From Lachnospiraceae bacterium (GTDB lineage Bacteria > Bacillota > Clostridia > Lachnospirales > Lachnospiraceae): 41,867 nucleotides of DNA. The notes beneath the pieces were generated by a model, which ran no database searches, was not told the DNA's origin, and saw only the letters and a program-made list of their open reading frames with translations. The number at the start of each line of letters is the position of its first letter. Position 1 is the stretch's first letter. The translations under genes and the position numbers were made by a program. The DNA is taken from positions 1-41,867 of the forward strand of contig JAFXJR010000041.1 in assembly GCA_017532145.1 (NCBI GenBank), written 5' to 3'. This document shows, in pieces, positions 1 to 8,951 of this stretch.

Positions 1-237
1 AATCATGTAACAATAAAAAAACAAAAAAGAAAATACTCTTATCAGGTAAATTATACGGTTGCATTTAATGCCTGCCACTATTTCATACGGCTTCGTAACA
101 CTGAAGTCCCGCCCAAAATAGAAAGCCTGATTGAGCAGAATATACTGCCAATCAGGCCTGGTAGGAATTATGCCCGCCAGCATAGATTCCAGATTCCGGT
201 CAGCTTTACTTACCGCTTCTCGTAAGGTTTTGACCAC
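1..237 (-). CDS. Partial hypothetical protein, N-terminal 79 residues
   Basis: A reading frame on the minus strand stays open from a GTG codon at 237 to the left edge of the window. The GTG is preceded by AAAGGAG with about ten bases of spacing, which supports it as a true start. The visible protein begins VVKTLREAVSKADRNLESML and continues with a GIIPTRPDWQ segment. The last 15 residues before the edge are strongly hydrophobic (I, L, F, Y rich), and the DNA there becomes A/T rich, so the 3' half may be decayed or lead into a membrane segment. I do not recognise the family. It is divergent from the PD-(D/E)XK gene at 722. Confidence 0.45.
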   Translation of the reverse strand, partial: MVKTLREAVSKADRNLESMLAGIIPTRPDWQYILLNQAFYFGRDFSVTKPYEIVAGIKCNRIIYLIRVFSFLFFYCYMI

Positions 238-460
238 TATTAGTATACTCCTTTTTCAGGCAGATGAAAATCTGTCTTTTTGTCATATTTAATTTTTATG
301 AAAAATATATTTTTTGCGTCATCTCAGTTATTATTTTGACAATCAGCCCCTTAATGTTTAAAAATTATTTTTACTTTTTGTCTTATCTAAATGACATTGT
401 TTCACACCCACACCACACACTCTGCACAGAGCGTGGAGAGAACACGTAAATTCATCCAAT

Positions 461-504
461 GCATCGCCTGCCTCGCTGTAGGTGACTTTATATGCAGGCG
501 ATGC
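461..504. repeat. Perfect 11-bp inverted repeat (stem-loop)
   Basis: GCATCGCCTGC at 461-471 is exactly complementary to GCAGGCGATGC at 494-504, leaving a 22-base loop. No T-run follows on either strand, so it is a weak intrinsic-terminator candidate. It sits in the 484-base gap between the divergent partial gene (1-237) and the gene at 722. The rest of that gap is A/T rich and holds only a promoter candidate at 592-620. A transposon end or operator is equally possible. Confidence 0.5.
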
Positions 505-591
505 CCATTGCTATTTACAGATCAGCTGGTTGGCTACACAGCAGCATAAAAGCATCGAAGCCAGGATTTTATGAATAGGGGGTTCTGGATA

Positions 592-620
592 GTCACAAAA
601 TATGATATAATAAATATAAT
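592..620 (+). promoter_or_regulatory. Candidate promoter for the PD-(D/E)XK gene
   Basis: A perfect TATAAT box at 615-620 lies 17 bases after GTCACA at 592-597, which matches four of six positions of the -35 consensus. The predicted start site near 627 would give a leader of about 95 bases before the ATG at 722. Confidence 0.4.
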
Positions 621-721
621 GATTCAGTAAGTCTGCACTGACTGTTTGACAATCCAAATAGAATCCAGAAAAACAGATAAAAAACAGTAGAAGAATCCAT
701 ATATAGCAGAAAGGAGAATCT

Positions 722-1693
722 ATGCAACTTCTTGACTGGAAAGAAACAAACTTAAATATAAATACTCCTTATGATGATGTTTTCCGTACCCTACTGATGG
801 ATTGTCGCCAACTTATCATTCCAATAATTAACGAAATTTTTGGTACGAATTATAGCGGAAAGGAAACGGTAATCTTAAAGGAAAATGAAATATTTTTAAA
901 ATATCCAGACAGTAGTTCAAAAAAGAGAATTACTGATTCCTCTCTGCTGATTTCCACTGTTCAGAAAGCGGCCCATTATCATATAGAATGCCAAAGTACA
1001 TCTGATGGTAGTATGCTAATTAGAATGTACGAATATGGTTCTCAAATTGCTTTAAAGGATGGCATATACAAAGATGGAGTTTTGGAGGTATATTTTCCTG
1101 AATCAGCTGTACTATATTTACGGCACACCAAACATACTCCTGACCAGATGACTATCCGAATTCATACTTCTGGTGGTAGTATCTCTTATGATATTCCTAC
1201 CTTGAAAGTACAAGCCTATAGCATTGAAGATATCTTTTCCAAAAATCTTCTATTTCTGCTTCCTTTTTATATTTTTACCTTTGAAAAACAGCTACCAAGG
1301 CTGGAAGCAGATTCCTATCAAAGACAACAGCTAAAGAAATTCTATGCTGATATTACGATAAAACTGGATAGATTATGCTATAAAGGTGAGTTGGATGAAT
1401 ATACAAAAAAGACACTTTGTCAAATGTCAGAAAAAGTATTAGACAGTATTGCATCAAAATATGATGCCGTTCGAAAGGAGGTTAGGGAGGTTATGGGTGG
1501 AAATATTTTAGAATATGAAGCAAAAACTATCCTGCTTAGAGGTCGGGAAGAAGGTCGGGAAGAAGGTCGAAAAGAAGGTCAAGAAGAAGCAGCCCACAGA
1601 ATGTTTGAAGCTGGATTTTCTCCACAGGATATTTCAAATATTCTGAAAATCGATTTGGAAAAACTAAATTTTTTAAAGGAATCCCCCAAATAG
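722..1693 (+). CDS. Rpn/PD-(D/E)XK nuclease family transposase-like protein
   Basis: The 323-residue protein has the layout of the Rpn / 'PD-(D/E)XK nuclease family transposase' group. The YDDVFRTLL opening is followed by a short strand with Asp72 (RITDS) and then Glu89-Cys-Gln91 in YHIECQS, which together make the nuclease D...ExQ signature. The C-terminus carries four tandem G-R/Q-E/K-E-type units (about residues 274-289), also typical of this group, and ends in a small helix-turn-helix-like stretch (GFSPQDISNILKI). AAAGGAG lies 6-7 bases before the ATG. It is the only plus-strand gene in the window. Family members act in RecA-independent DNA exchange or exist as domesticated mobile genes. 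No terminal repeats or target duplications are visible around it, so it is a stand-alone accessory gene. Confidence 0.85.
   Translation: MQLLDWKETNLNINTPYDDVFRTLLMDCRQLIIPIINEIFGTNYSGKETVILKENEIFLKYPDSSSKKRITDSSLLISTVQKAAHYHIECQSTSDGSMLIRMYEYGSQIALKDGIYKDGVLEVYFPESAVLYLRHTKHTPDQMTIRIHTSGGSISYDIPTLKVQAYSIEDIFSKNLLFLLPFYIFTFEKQLPRLEADSYQRQQLKKFYADITIKLDRLCYKGELDEYTKKTLCQMSEKVLDSIASKYDAVRKEVREVMGGNILEYEAKTILLRGREEGREEGRKEGQEEAAHRMFEAGFSPQDISNILKIDLEKLNFLKESPK
1541..1588 (+). repeat. Four tandem 12-bp units inside the Rpn-like gene
   Basis: Four near-identical 12-base units of the form GGTCGGGAAGAA (1541-1552, 1553-1564, 1565-1576, 1577-1588) encode Gly-Arg/Gln-Glu/Lys-Glu repeats. The first two units are identical and the others differ by one to three bases. 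Such in-frame tandem units can change copy number by slippage and would lengthen a charged linker without breaking the frame. Confidence 0.85.
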
Positions 1694-1700
1694 TATATCG

Positions 1701-1741
1701 TATCGTAAAGCCCCATAGCTAAAGCAAGGGGCTTTATGATA
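1701..1741. terminator. Stem-loop between convergent genes
   Basis: The arms TATCGTAAAGCCCC (1701-1714) and GGGGCTTTATGATA (1728-1741) pair over 14 bp with one G-T wobble and a 13-base loop. The hairpin begins eight bases after the stop of the plus-strand gene and faces the end of the minus-strand metH/metF-like gene at 1770. That is the position of a shared terminator for convergent transcripts. A long T-run is lacking on both sides. Confidence 0.6.
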
Positions 1742-1769
1742 CATTGAATAAAATTCATCTTCTAATTTA

Positions 1770-3548
1770 CTACAATATCTTCTCCAACAATCTGACTCGA
1801 TTAAACGGAATGGAAAAATAATAACCATCCACAAAATCTTTCGTCATTTCCATTACCTGCTTAGCAATTGCTACTCCTTCCAGTTCTCCTTCTTCTTTGC
1901 TCATTTCCGGAGAAAACCGGGCAATCGTTTCATCATCCACATGAATACCTACCATCTCATTTTTAATAAACAGGGCGTTACGCAGACTGACCAGAGGCAT
2001 AATTCCACAAAGGATTCTGGCACCTGTTTCTTCCTTTATCCTTCTTACCCGGTCTGCATCCTCCAAAGTAAAGATTGGCTGAGTCAGGAAAAATTCTGCC
2101 CCATGCTCCATCTTTCTTCTGGTTCTTTTTATCTCTACCTCCAGATTGGGGCGTCCGGGATTTAAAGCACCACCGAAGGTAATAGGGTCTTTAGCCAACT
2201 CCTCTCTATTCAACTCCTGAATAATCTTCATCAACCCTACTGCATCAAAGTTAAACACACTTTTAATATCCTGCCGCATTAAAGTAGGCACCGGATCCCC
2301 TGTAATCGCCAAAATATTCCTTACTCCGTTAATATAGCCTCCCAATAGCTGAGAACGCATAGCAATCGCATTTCTGTCCCGGCAACAGATATGGGGCATT
2401 ACACACAGTCCTGTCTCCTGCTGTACCTTCATCGCCATCAACAGAGAATCTGCTCTGGTTCTTCCTGAGGGAGAATCCGGGAAAGTCAGTACATCTACCT
2501 CCATAGATTGCAGACGAAAGGCGGCTTCCATTACCTTCTCATCATCAATACCCGGAGGAGGTGACAGTTCTACAGCAATCAGCTTTCGTCCCTTCTCCTT
2601 CTTTCCCCAAAAGCTACTGTCCTTTAACCGTACTCCCTTGGGAACAGCACGCATGGGAACTGCCCTTCTTTCTCCCCCTGCACAAACGTCTATCCTATGA
2701 CACATTTCCTTAACATATTCTGGATTGGTTCCACAGCAGCCGCCAATAAAATCTACACCCAGAGCAGCAATTTGCTGCATTTTATCGGCAAAATATTCCT
2801 TACTGTTGCTAAATACCTTCCGATTTCCAACATATTTAGGATAGCCTGCATTGGGCAGGGCAGTGATAAACTTATCGTTTGGAAAATCCATACCCTCCAG
2901 CAATTTCTGCAGATGTCCGGGACCTACACCACAATTAAAACCTACTGCATCAATCTCCGGTACTCTACCAGCTTCCTCCATCAGTCTGCGGACACTGATA
3001 CCAGCATTGCTGTGGCCGTACTGATTTACACAGAATTGAACGATAATAAACAACTCCCTCTCCTGCTTTATCTTCTGAATAGCCGGCAGGATATCCTCCA
3101 TATCCATAAAAGTCTCAAATAATAGAATATCAGCACCTGCTTTTACCAATCCTTCACTGATTAACAGATACTCTTCCTGTCGTTCTTCTGCTGTCATTCC
3201 TATACTGTCTAAAAGAGGTCCCACATCACCTGCAATAAAACAATCCTCTCCCTGTCGTTTTCCACAGGCTTCTACCGCCTTTACTGCATTTTCCCAGCCT
3301 GCCTGCAGATTCTGGAAAAGTCCTTCTCTATCACAGCCCAATGCCCTCCGGCCAGACGCAAAGGTATTCGTTCTGATTAATACTGCTCCAGCTTCCAGAT
3401 ACCCCTGATGTACCTGTTGTATCCGTTCAGGCTGTGACAGATTATAACACTCTGGCAGACGTGCTTCACCATATAGCTGGGAAAAATAGGTGCCAAAAGC
3501 ACCATCACATATGATTTTTTTCGTTTTTAAATACTCTTGTATTTTCAT
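1770..3548 (-). CDS. Bifunctional homocysteine S-methyltransferase / methylenetetrahydrofolate reductase
   Basis: This 592-residue fusion resembles Bacillus YitJ in size and domain order. The N-terminal half is a homocysteine S-methyltransferase barrel starting CDGAFGTYFSQ, with the zinc-binding cysteines in GFNCGVG (Cys206) and GGCCGTNPEY (Cys271, Cys272). The C-terminal half, from about residue 320, is a MetF-type reductase (AVELSPPPG near its start, then FPDSPSGRTRADSL, ITGDP, FFLTQPIF). It would make methionine from homocysteine and feed one-carbon units. An upstream ATG at 3584 would add 12 residues and overlap the preceding gene, but it has no ribosome binding site. The chosen ATG at 3548 is preceded by AGAGGA and TAAGTTAAAA, the same context as the Crp-like gene at 41461. 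It is the last gene of the run starting at 13299. No SAM riboswitch or T-box is visible ahead of it. Confidence 0.9.
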   Translation of the reverse strand: MKIQEYLKTKKIICDGAFGTYFSQLYGEARLPECYNLSQPERIQQVHQGYLEAGAVLIRTNTFASGRRALGCDREGLFQNLQAGWENAVKAVEACGKRQGEDCFIAGDVGPLLDSIGMTAEERQEEYLLISEGLVKAGADILLFETFMDMEDILPAIQKIKQERELFIIVQFCVNQYGHSNAGISVRRLMEEAGRVPEIDAVGFNCGVGPGHLQKLLEGMDFPNDKFITALPNAGYPKYVGNRKVFSNSKEYFADKMQQIAALGVDFIGGCCGTNPEYVKEMCHRIDVCAGGERRAVPMRAVPKGVRLKDSSFWGKKEKGRKLIAVELSPPPGIDDEKVMEAAFRLQSMEVDVLTFPDSPSGRTRADSLLMAMKVQQETGLCVMPHICCRDRNAIAMRSQLLGGYINGVRNILAITGDPVPTLMRQDIKSVFNFDAVGLMKIIQELNREELAKDPITFGGALNPGRPNLEVEIKRTRRKMEHGAEFFLTQPIFTLEDADRVRRIKEETGARILCGIMPLVSLRNALFIKNEMVGIHVDDETIARFSPEMSKEEGELEGVAIAKQVMEMTKDFVDGYYFSIPFNRVRLLEKIL

Positions 3549-3570
3549 TTTTAACTTATATCCTCTGCTT

Positions 3571-5820
3571 TTATCGATTCTCATTTACATAAATCTGTAT
3601 TCTACTTTGAATAATACCGGCTACCTCCTCTACCTTCTTTTGACCAGCAAAATAGTGGGCAGCCTCCTCTTCAATAATATTTACCAGTTCCATATCATAA
3701 GTATAAATCTGATCTATCGAACTAATGTATGCAATTACCTCATCCACCTCTTTTTGAGACATGGGAGTAATCACAATTTCCTGCCCGCCCACATAATGGG
3801 TCTGGTCATACTCTACCATCGCACCTGTCTCATCCTCATAGGTGGGCTTTTTCATTGCTTCCTTACCCAAAGCCTCCACCCTTTTTTTACTTAAGGGCAG
3901 ACCATAGGGAATCTTCTCCTGATATTCTTCCATCAGGAAGTGACGCAAAAACTGCCATGCACCTTCCTTGTGTTTGGATTTAGAAGACATAGCCAGCTCC
4001 ATACCAGAAGAAATCGCTGCACCTTTTCCTTCCTGAGAAGGAAAGCCAATCAAGGTAATCTCTTCTCCAAAGGTGCCTTTTTTCGTCATATTGTAGCTGG
4101 AAAAACTATCTAAATAAAAGCCCATCAACAGAACCTTTCCATTTCTCCATAAAGAATCGCTATTGTTCCAATAATCCTCGTTATAAAAATCATCACCCAA
4201 TTCCTCTGGAAACTGTGCAGCAAACTCCAACAGACGAATAAATCCCTCTGAATCAAAACTACATTTTCCACTATCCCAATCAATAAATTCTTCCCCCGTC
4301 ATCTGGATACTATAGCGCAGTATACCACTTCTGGTCATGCCATCAAAATACTGCGTTCCCTGAGGCTTCTTCTTCATTACCGCTTCTAAATCCTCCAGTG
4401 TCCAGCCTGACTCGGCACCCACATCAGCAGTCTTGCCCACTACTGTATTAATGGTAAAGCTGGGAACCAGACGATAAAGCTTTCCATCTGTCTCATAGGC
4501 AGATAGAATATTAGAGAAGAAATTGTCTCTTTCCAACTCCTGGTCTCCATCAATATAAGGATACAAATCCTCAAACAACCCCTTAGCCACATAACTGGCC
4601 ATCGGAAGCTGAGCATTAGGCAGAAGGATATCCGGCACATTTCCTGAAGCAAGATCTGTATTTAGCTTCGTCAATCCAGCTGAATAATCCTCCTCTGTAT
4701 CAAACTGACTATAGTCCGTAATCTGGATTCTATACTCCGTATTACTTTTATTAAAATCTACTATCTGCCTCCGTATATCCCAATCCAGACCATAACAAGC
4801 CAGAGTAAGTATAATTTTCTCCACCACATCCTCCGGCGCTACCTTGGTCAGCTTTAATAACACATTTTCTCCTGTTGACTCATCATTGGAAACGGCATAA
4901 AGCTCCTTTTCACTAACTGCTGACAGACTATGCACATAGGGACTACTCATATCTGAATCAATAAAATCCATCAAAGGTGTTATTTCCTTTGCACCCAAAT
5001 TATAGCCAAAAATTTTATTATTTCCTATCAGATAAAAATCGTAGCCTGCTCCTGTGTAGAGAGAATAGCTTCCGGAATTGCCTGGAATAACATAATTGCC
5101 AGACAGTTCTCCTGTATCCACATTCAATTTATTCAGCATATATGTATTGCTTGTTGTATCATAGCCATAAACAACCAGCTCTCCGTTGGTAAGCTGGTAG
5201 ATATCGTTACTCTCATTTTCTGTCCGCAGCTGAACAGTTTTTATCAAACTGCCATTTCCTTGATACAGATGCAATCCCTTAGAATCCATCAGAGCAATCC
5301 TCTCGTCAGGCAGTAGCTTCATCCACTGAATCCAATATCCCTCTCCCTCAGCTATATCTGTATTCAAAGGAATTTTCCAAGTTTCACTACCGTTTTCACC
5401 CAGATGCATCAGAAAATAATTTTCCTCATAAAGTACCTGATTTGGATTACTTTCATCTGAAATATACTCATTTAACACCACATAATATCCCCCTTCACCA
5501 TCGGGTGCTTCATGAGTATAGTTTTGATTATTTCCGGTTTCCAGCTGGATAACCTTTACATCTGATCCATCCATATTCTTACTAATCAGACTCATCGTGG
5601 CACCGCCTTCTTCCTTCCATTCATAGCTATTAAAATACATCCGGTCATTTTGGATATAAAACCTGCCCAAAGAACTCATTTCTCCTAATTCTTCCAAGGG
5701 AATCTCTTCTGACTTATACACATAGTTCTTAGAGCTGGTTATTTGTTCCTCCCCTTTGCCGCAGGCTGCCAGAGCCAATACCATTACCCCTGCTATCCAA
5801 CTTATCAGCCTTTTTCTCAT
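3571..5820 (-). CDS. Extracellular solute-binding lipoprotein with propeller-like N-terminal half
   Basis: The 749-residue protein starts with a lipoprotein signal peptide (basic start, hydrophobic core, lipobox L-A-A-C, Cys20 from this start). About 320 residues follow with repeated strand-turn patterns such as LPDERIALMDSKGLHLYQGN, which look like a beta-propeller. From about residue 335 it becomes a family-1 ABC solute-binding domain (ILTLACYG..., IVDFNKSNTEYRI). The last 23 residues are almost the same as those of the lipoprotein at 10849-13299, so the two are paralogues. AGGGG lies six bases before the ATG at 5820; a TTG at 5826 would sit too close to it. It probably captures a ligand for the permease pair at 8952-10849, but the ligand cannot be read from the sequence. 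Confidence 0.85.
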   Translation of the reverse strand: MRKRLISWIAGVMVLALAACGKGEEQITSSKNYVYKSEEIPLEELGEMSSLGRFYIQNDRMYFNSYEWKEEGGATMSLISKNMDGSDVKVIQLETGNNQNYTHEAPDGEGGYYVVLNEYISDESNPNQVLYEENYFLMHLGENGSETWKIPLNTDIAEGEGYWIQWMKLLPDERIALMDSKGLHLYQGNGSLIKTVQLRTENESNDIYQLTNGELVVYGYDTTSNTYMLNKLNVDTGELSGNYVIPGNSGSYSLYTGAGYDFYLIGNNKIFGYNLGAKEITPLMDFIDSDMSSPYVHSLSAVSEKELYAVSNDESTGENVLLKLTKVAPEDVVEKIILTLACYGLDWDIRRQIVDFNKSNTEYRIQITDYSQFDTEEDYSAGLTKLNTDLASGNVPDILLPNAQLPMASYVAKGLFEDLYPYIDGDQELERDNFFSNILSAYETDGKLYRLVPSFTINTVVGKTADVGAESGWTLEDLEAVMKKKPQGTQYFDGMTRSGILRYSIQMTGEEFIDWDSGKCSFDSEGFIRLLEFAAQFPEELGDDFYNEDYWNNSDSLWRNGKVLLMGFYLDSFSSYNMTKKGTFGEEITLIGFPSQEGKGAAISSGMELAMSSKSKHKEGAWQFLRHFLMEEYQEKIPYGLPLSKKRVEALGKEAMKKPTYEDETGAMVEYDQTHYVGGQEIVITPMSQKEVDEVIAYISSIDQIYTYDMELVNIIEEEAAHYFAGQKKVEEVAGIIQSRIQIYVNENR

Positions 5821-5847
5821 TATCAACCCCTGCTTTCTTTAATTCGG

Positions 5848-6924
5848 TTAAAAATGCTCCCACTTATTTTTTTCTCCATGAATTTTCTCCAGGATACCAT
5901 CCTTACATTCCAGTGCAAACCTTCCCACATCCTTTATGGTCCAGTTTCTCCTTCTCCAAAGCCCCACCACAGTCACCATCAGTATCAGGGATGAAATAAG
6001 GATACAGAGTATCTGGAGAACAAACACTAAAGAAAGTACATCCTCCCATCCTCTTGCCACATTCTCCCAATAAGGATAGTCAATGGCCTTCTCACTCATG
6101 GAACGAATGCCAAATTCAGAAGCTACCGCCAGTAGCCCTTCCCAACCATAGCGAGCCGAATTTTCCACTACCCACATACTATTTTCATTCATGCCAAACT
6201 TTTCCTTTACCTTGGAATAAGCAAAATCTTTTACCGGATTAGGCATAACAACCTCATAAGTATTGATGCCTGATGTGATTCCAAACTGAGTAAGTGTCTG
6301 ATAGGACACATATACCATGGTCTCCTTTAGTCCGGCCGCAGAATGAAATCGTCCTGTCTCTCTTTTAATTACACCGGCAATCATATGAGGAATTCCTCCA
6401 ATCTGCACCTGCATTCCCACTACATCATTAGAACCAAACAGCTTCCATGCTGCCTCCTCATCGATGATAATCCTATCCTGCATCAAATCCTCTCCCGTAA
6501 AGTAAGCACCATACAGCAGCTGCATAGGATGGAAAAAGAAGAAGTCTCCCCCCACACCTATGGCTTGTGCTTCCAGTTGTTCCGTACCATTACTAAGAGA
6601 AATACTTCCCTGGGCACTGTAGGCATCTACCCAGAGTCTTGCTGACGCATTAGGAGCTGTTATCGAAGCTTCCATCAGCAGACTATCCAGATTATGCCGA
6701 AATTCCAGTATTTTATTTTCATCTACTTTTACACCTTCTGCAAAAAAACAGCTAATCTGGGCATTATCCCCCTCATGCGACCACCGGACTGCTGCATTTT
6801 GATCTTGCAGTCCATTCTTTTTTTCTATAGAAAAAAGAGTCAGACCTCCCCAGAGCAGCAGGCACAGAATTACGATGATTACCTTTCCTGAAAGATGTTT
6901 TAAAAAATAATTAAACTTATTCAT
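5848..6924 (-). CDS. MacB-like periplasmic-core membrane protein lacking the FtsX permease domain
   Basis: The 358-residue protein has one membrane segment at residues 14-31. A long extracytoplasmic region follows with MacB periplasmic-core features (GVGGDFFFF, LLYGAYF, IIIDEEAAWKLFGSNDVVGM, GGIPHMIAGVI). A second membrane segment lies near residues 300-325, followed by a basic cytoplasmic tail. Full MacB/FtsX-type permeases have four membrane helices and a C-terminal FtsX domain. Here the protein stops after the second helix without a frameshift in view, so the short form looks genuine. The gene sits 27 bases before the second lipoprotein and 24 bases after the HlyD-like adaptor, so it is cotranscribed with both. 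It may contact the adaptor across the cell envelope. Confidence 0.75.
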   Translation of the reverse strand: MNKFNYFLKHLSGKVIIVILCLLLWGGLTLFSIEKKNGLQDQNAAVRWSHEGDNAQISCFFAEGVKVDENKILEFRHNLDSLLMEASITAPNASARLWVDAYSAQGSISLSNGTEQLEAQAIGVGGDFFFFHPMQLLYGAYFTGEDLMQDRIIIDEEAAWKLFGSNDVVGMQVQIGGIPHMIAGVIKRETGRFHSAAGLKETMVYVSYQTLTQFGITSGINTYEVVMPNPVKDFAYSKVKEKFGMNENSMWVVENSARYGWEGLLAVASEFGIRSMSEKAIDYPYWENVARGWEDVLSLVFVLQILCILISSLILMVTVVGLWRRRNWTIKDVGRFALECKDGILEKIHGEKNKWEHF

Positions 6925-6948
6925 ATTCCGTTTCCAAACAATCCTTGA

Positions 6949-8937
6949 TTAATCTGCCAAACGAACCTGTTTGCCTGCTTCTACAGGCTTGTTGGCCGTA
7001 GTAATTACATACTCATATCCATACAGGGCTGCCGAAACGGCAGTATGAGTGTCGTCTGTAGCCAGTACCTCCACATCTGCCCTTGTGGCAATGTAGCGGT
7101 TGCCCAAAGGGCTGCTCTTTGATTCCACAATCAGGATAAACTTACCATTATTATCCTCTCTAATGGCACTATTAGGTACCACCAGCTCATATTCAGAGCT
7201 TTTCTGCCCTACCGACAGACTCATCGACTGACCTGCCTGAACGTCTCCCTCTACTTGGAAAGTCAACAGCTTCTTCTGTGCCGGCTCATTAGGATCCGGT
7301 TTAATGGAAGCCAGAGTAGCCTTGACTCCTTCATAATACCATGCATTTTGAATCTCTGCCATATCGCCTACCGAAAGCTTCTTTGCCTGTGCAGCAGTTG
7401 CCGAAAAAGAGAGGGTAGAGCCTTTACCCTCTGGCTGAATCACTGCCACTGCCTCCTCCGGTCTGGTAGACTCTCCTGCCACCAAACTGATTCCTGTAAT
7501 TGTACCTGAAACAGGTGCAGTAATGGTAGTTCCCATAGATTTTTCCTTAAGTCGCTGTACCTCAGCTTCCTTTTCTGCTATTTGAGCATTTCTGGCATTC
7601 AGATTCAGCTGGGCAGTTAAAGACTTAATTAAATCACTTTTCTCTGTTTCCAATTGGGTAATCTCTGCCGTAATCCTTTCCACCTGAGCATCTGCTTCAC
7701 TCTTACTATTGGTGGCCTGTGCAATCTGGATATTCAAATCGTTTTGAGCACTGACATTTTTCGCACTGGCCTCTTTATTGCTTAATGCCTCCTGGGCTGC
7801 TGTCTGTGTAGACTTTGCATTTTCCAGATTATTTTCCGCACTGTCTAAAGAAGCCTGCAAAGAATCCAATAATGATTTGTTAGCATTATAGGAAGCTAAA
7901 GCTTGAGATGCCTTTTCCAGCTCACCGGCTGCTACTGTTACCTTATCCTGTGCTACCGTCACTGCATTCACTGCTACATCATAAATATGTACCTTAATTT
8001 CATCATATTCTCTTTGGGCAGTTGCCAGCTGTTCCGGATTATTTGCCGCAACTGCCTCATTCAGCTTCTGCTGAGCCTGAGCCAGTCTTCCTTCTGCTTC
8101 TGTCAGTTCTGCTCTTTTCTGATTCAATTCTGCCTCTGCGGCTTTTTTTGCTTCCTCATGATTAGTCAGTCCTCCCTCCAGACTTATATTTCCATTTCCA
8201 TCAGTTACCGGGCTGCCCAATAAAGCAATCGTCTCTGTCAATTTAGCATTAACTGCTGAAATTTCAGACTGAAGCCTATCTACCTCTGTCTGAGCATTGG
8301 ACACAGAAGAGGCTGCTGCATTAACCGCCTGCTGTTCTGCTGTAGTATCTACCACTACAGCATCCTGAATATTTTTCTGGCTGTTTAGATTATTTAGATT
8401 ACTCTGTGTATTTCTCTGATTTTCTGTGGCTGACATCAGACTGTTTTTTGCTGCCGTCAGCCGGTTATCCACGTCTGCCAGCTGTGCCTGATAAGCTTCT
8501 GTACTGACAATCCTTCCGCTTTCTACCTGGCTGATAATGTCACTGGTAATGTCTCCGGTAAACAGTCCTGTCAAATAGGCCAATCTTAAATCATCCAGTT
8601 CTTTTTGCGCCTGCTGCAGTTCCTCACTTTCCACATCCTCCAGATAAAAGAGTACCTGATCCTTTTCTACGGTATCTCCATTCTTCACCTTAACACTTTC
8701 AATTTTTCTGCTTTCCTTTACCATTACACTATAGGGGTCTGTCGCCTCCAAGGTACCCGTACCTCTTACCTTTTCTGTAATCGTCCCCTGCTGTACATAC
8801 TCTGTTGCTACCTCTGGAAGAGAATAATTCATAATAGTATTCGAGCAAAAAGTCAGTACCAGCATAATCGTCAGAAAGACGATTGCCACATTCTTTACCC
8901 AGTCCCTTCTCTTCGACGGATTATTATTCTCGTTCAT
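6949..8937 (-). CDS. HlyD/MacA-type membrane-fusion (adaptor) protein with very long coiled coil
   Basis: The 662-residue protein has a cytoplasmic N-terminus and a membrane anchor at about residues 17-36. A half biotinyl-lipoyl motif follows (GTGTLEATDPYSVMVKESRK, VKNGDTVEKDQVLFYL). Then comes an Ala/Gln/Glu-rich coiled coil of about 350 residues (roughly 115-470), the second lipoyl half (TTITAPVSGTITGISLVAGE), and beta-barrel and membrane-proximal domains to the end. Typical Gram-positive MacA-like adaptors have about 400 residues; the extra length is all coiled coil. AGGAGG lies ten bases before the ATG. Adaptors normally serve MacB or ABC exporters, so its place between importer-type permeases and a truncated MacB-like protein is unusual. 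Confidence 0.85.
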   Translation of the reverse strand: MNENNNPSKRRDWVKNVAIVFLTIMLVLTFCSNTIMNYSLPEVATEYVQQGTITEKVRGTGTLEATDPYSVMVKESRKIESVKVKNGDTVEKDQVLFYLEDVESEELQQAQKELDDLRLAYLTGLFTGDITSDIISQVESGRIVSTEAYQAQLADVDNRLTAAKNSLMSATENQRNTQSNLNNLNSQKNIQDAVVVDTTAEQQAVNAAASSVSNAQTEVDRLQSEISAVNAKLTETIALLGSPVTDGNGNISLEGGLTNHEEAKKAAEAELNQKRAELTEAEGRLAQAQQKLNEAVAANNPEQLATAQREYDEIKVHIYDVAVNAVTVAQDKVTVAAGELEKASQALASYNANKSLLDSLQASLDSAENNLENAKSTQTAAQEALSNKEASAKNVSAQNDLNIQIAQATNSKSEADAQVERITAEITQLETEKSDLIKSLTAQLNLNARNAQIAEKEAEVQRLKEKSMGTTITAPVSGTITGISLVAGESTRPEEAVAVIQPEGKGSTLSFSATAAQAKKLSVGDMAEIQNAWYYEGVKATLASIKPDPNEPAQKKLLTFQVEGDVQAGQSMSLSVGQKSSEYELVVPNSAIREDNNGKFILIVESKSSPLGNRYIATRADVEVLATDDTHTAVSAALYGYEYVITTANKPVEAGKQVRLAD

Positions 8938-8951
8938 CTAAATATTTCCTC

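Noticed and set aside
264-449. 61-codon plus-strand frame in the left gap
   Set aside because: No ribosome binding site before its ATG, A/T-rich composition, and a hydrophobic, low-complexity product. Probably chance.
1742-3600. SAM riboswitch or T-box linked to the methionine gene
   Set aside because: The gene is the last of an operon with only a 22-base gap upstream, so there is no room for such a leader.
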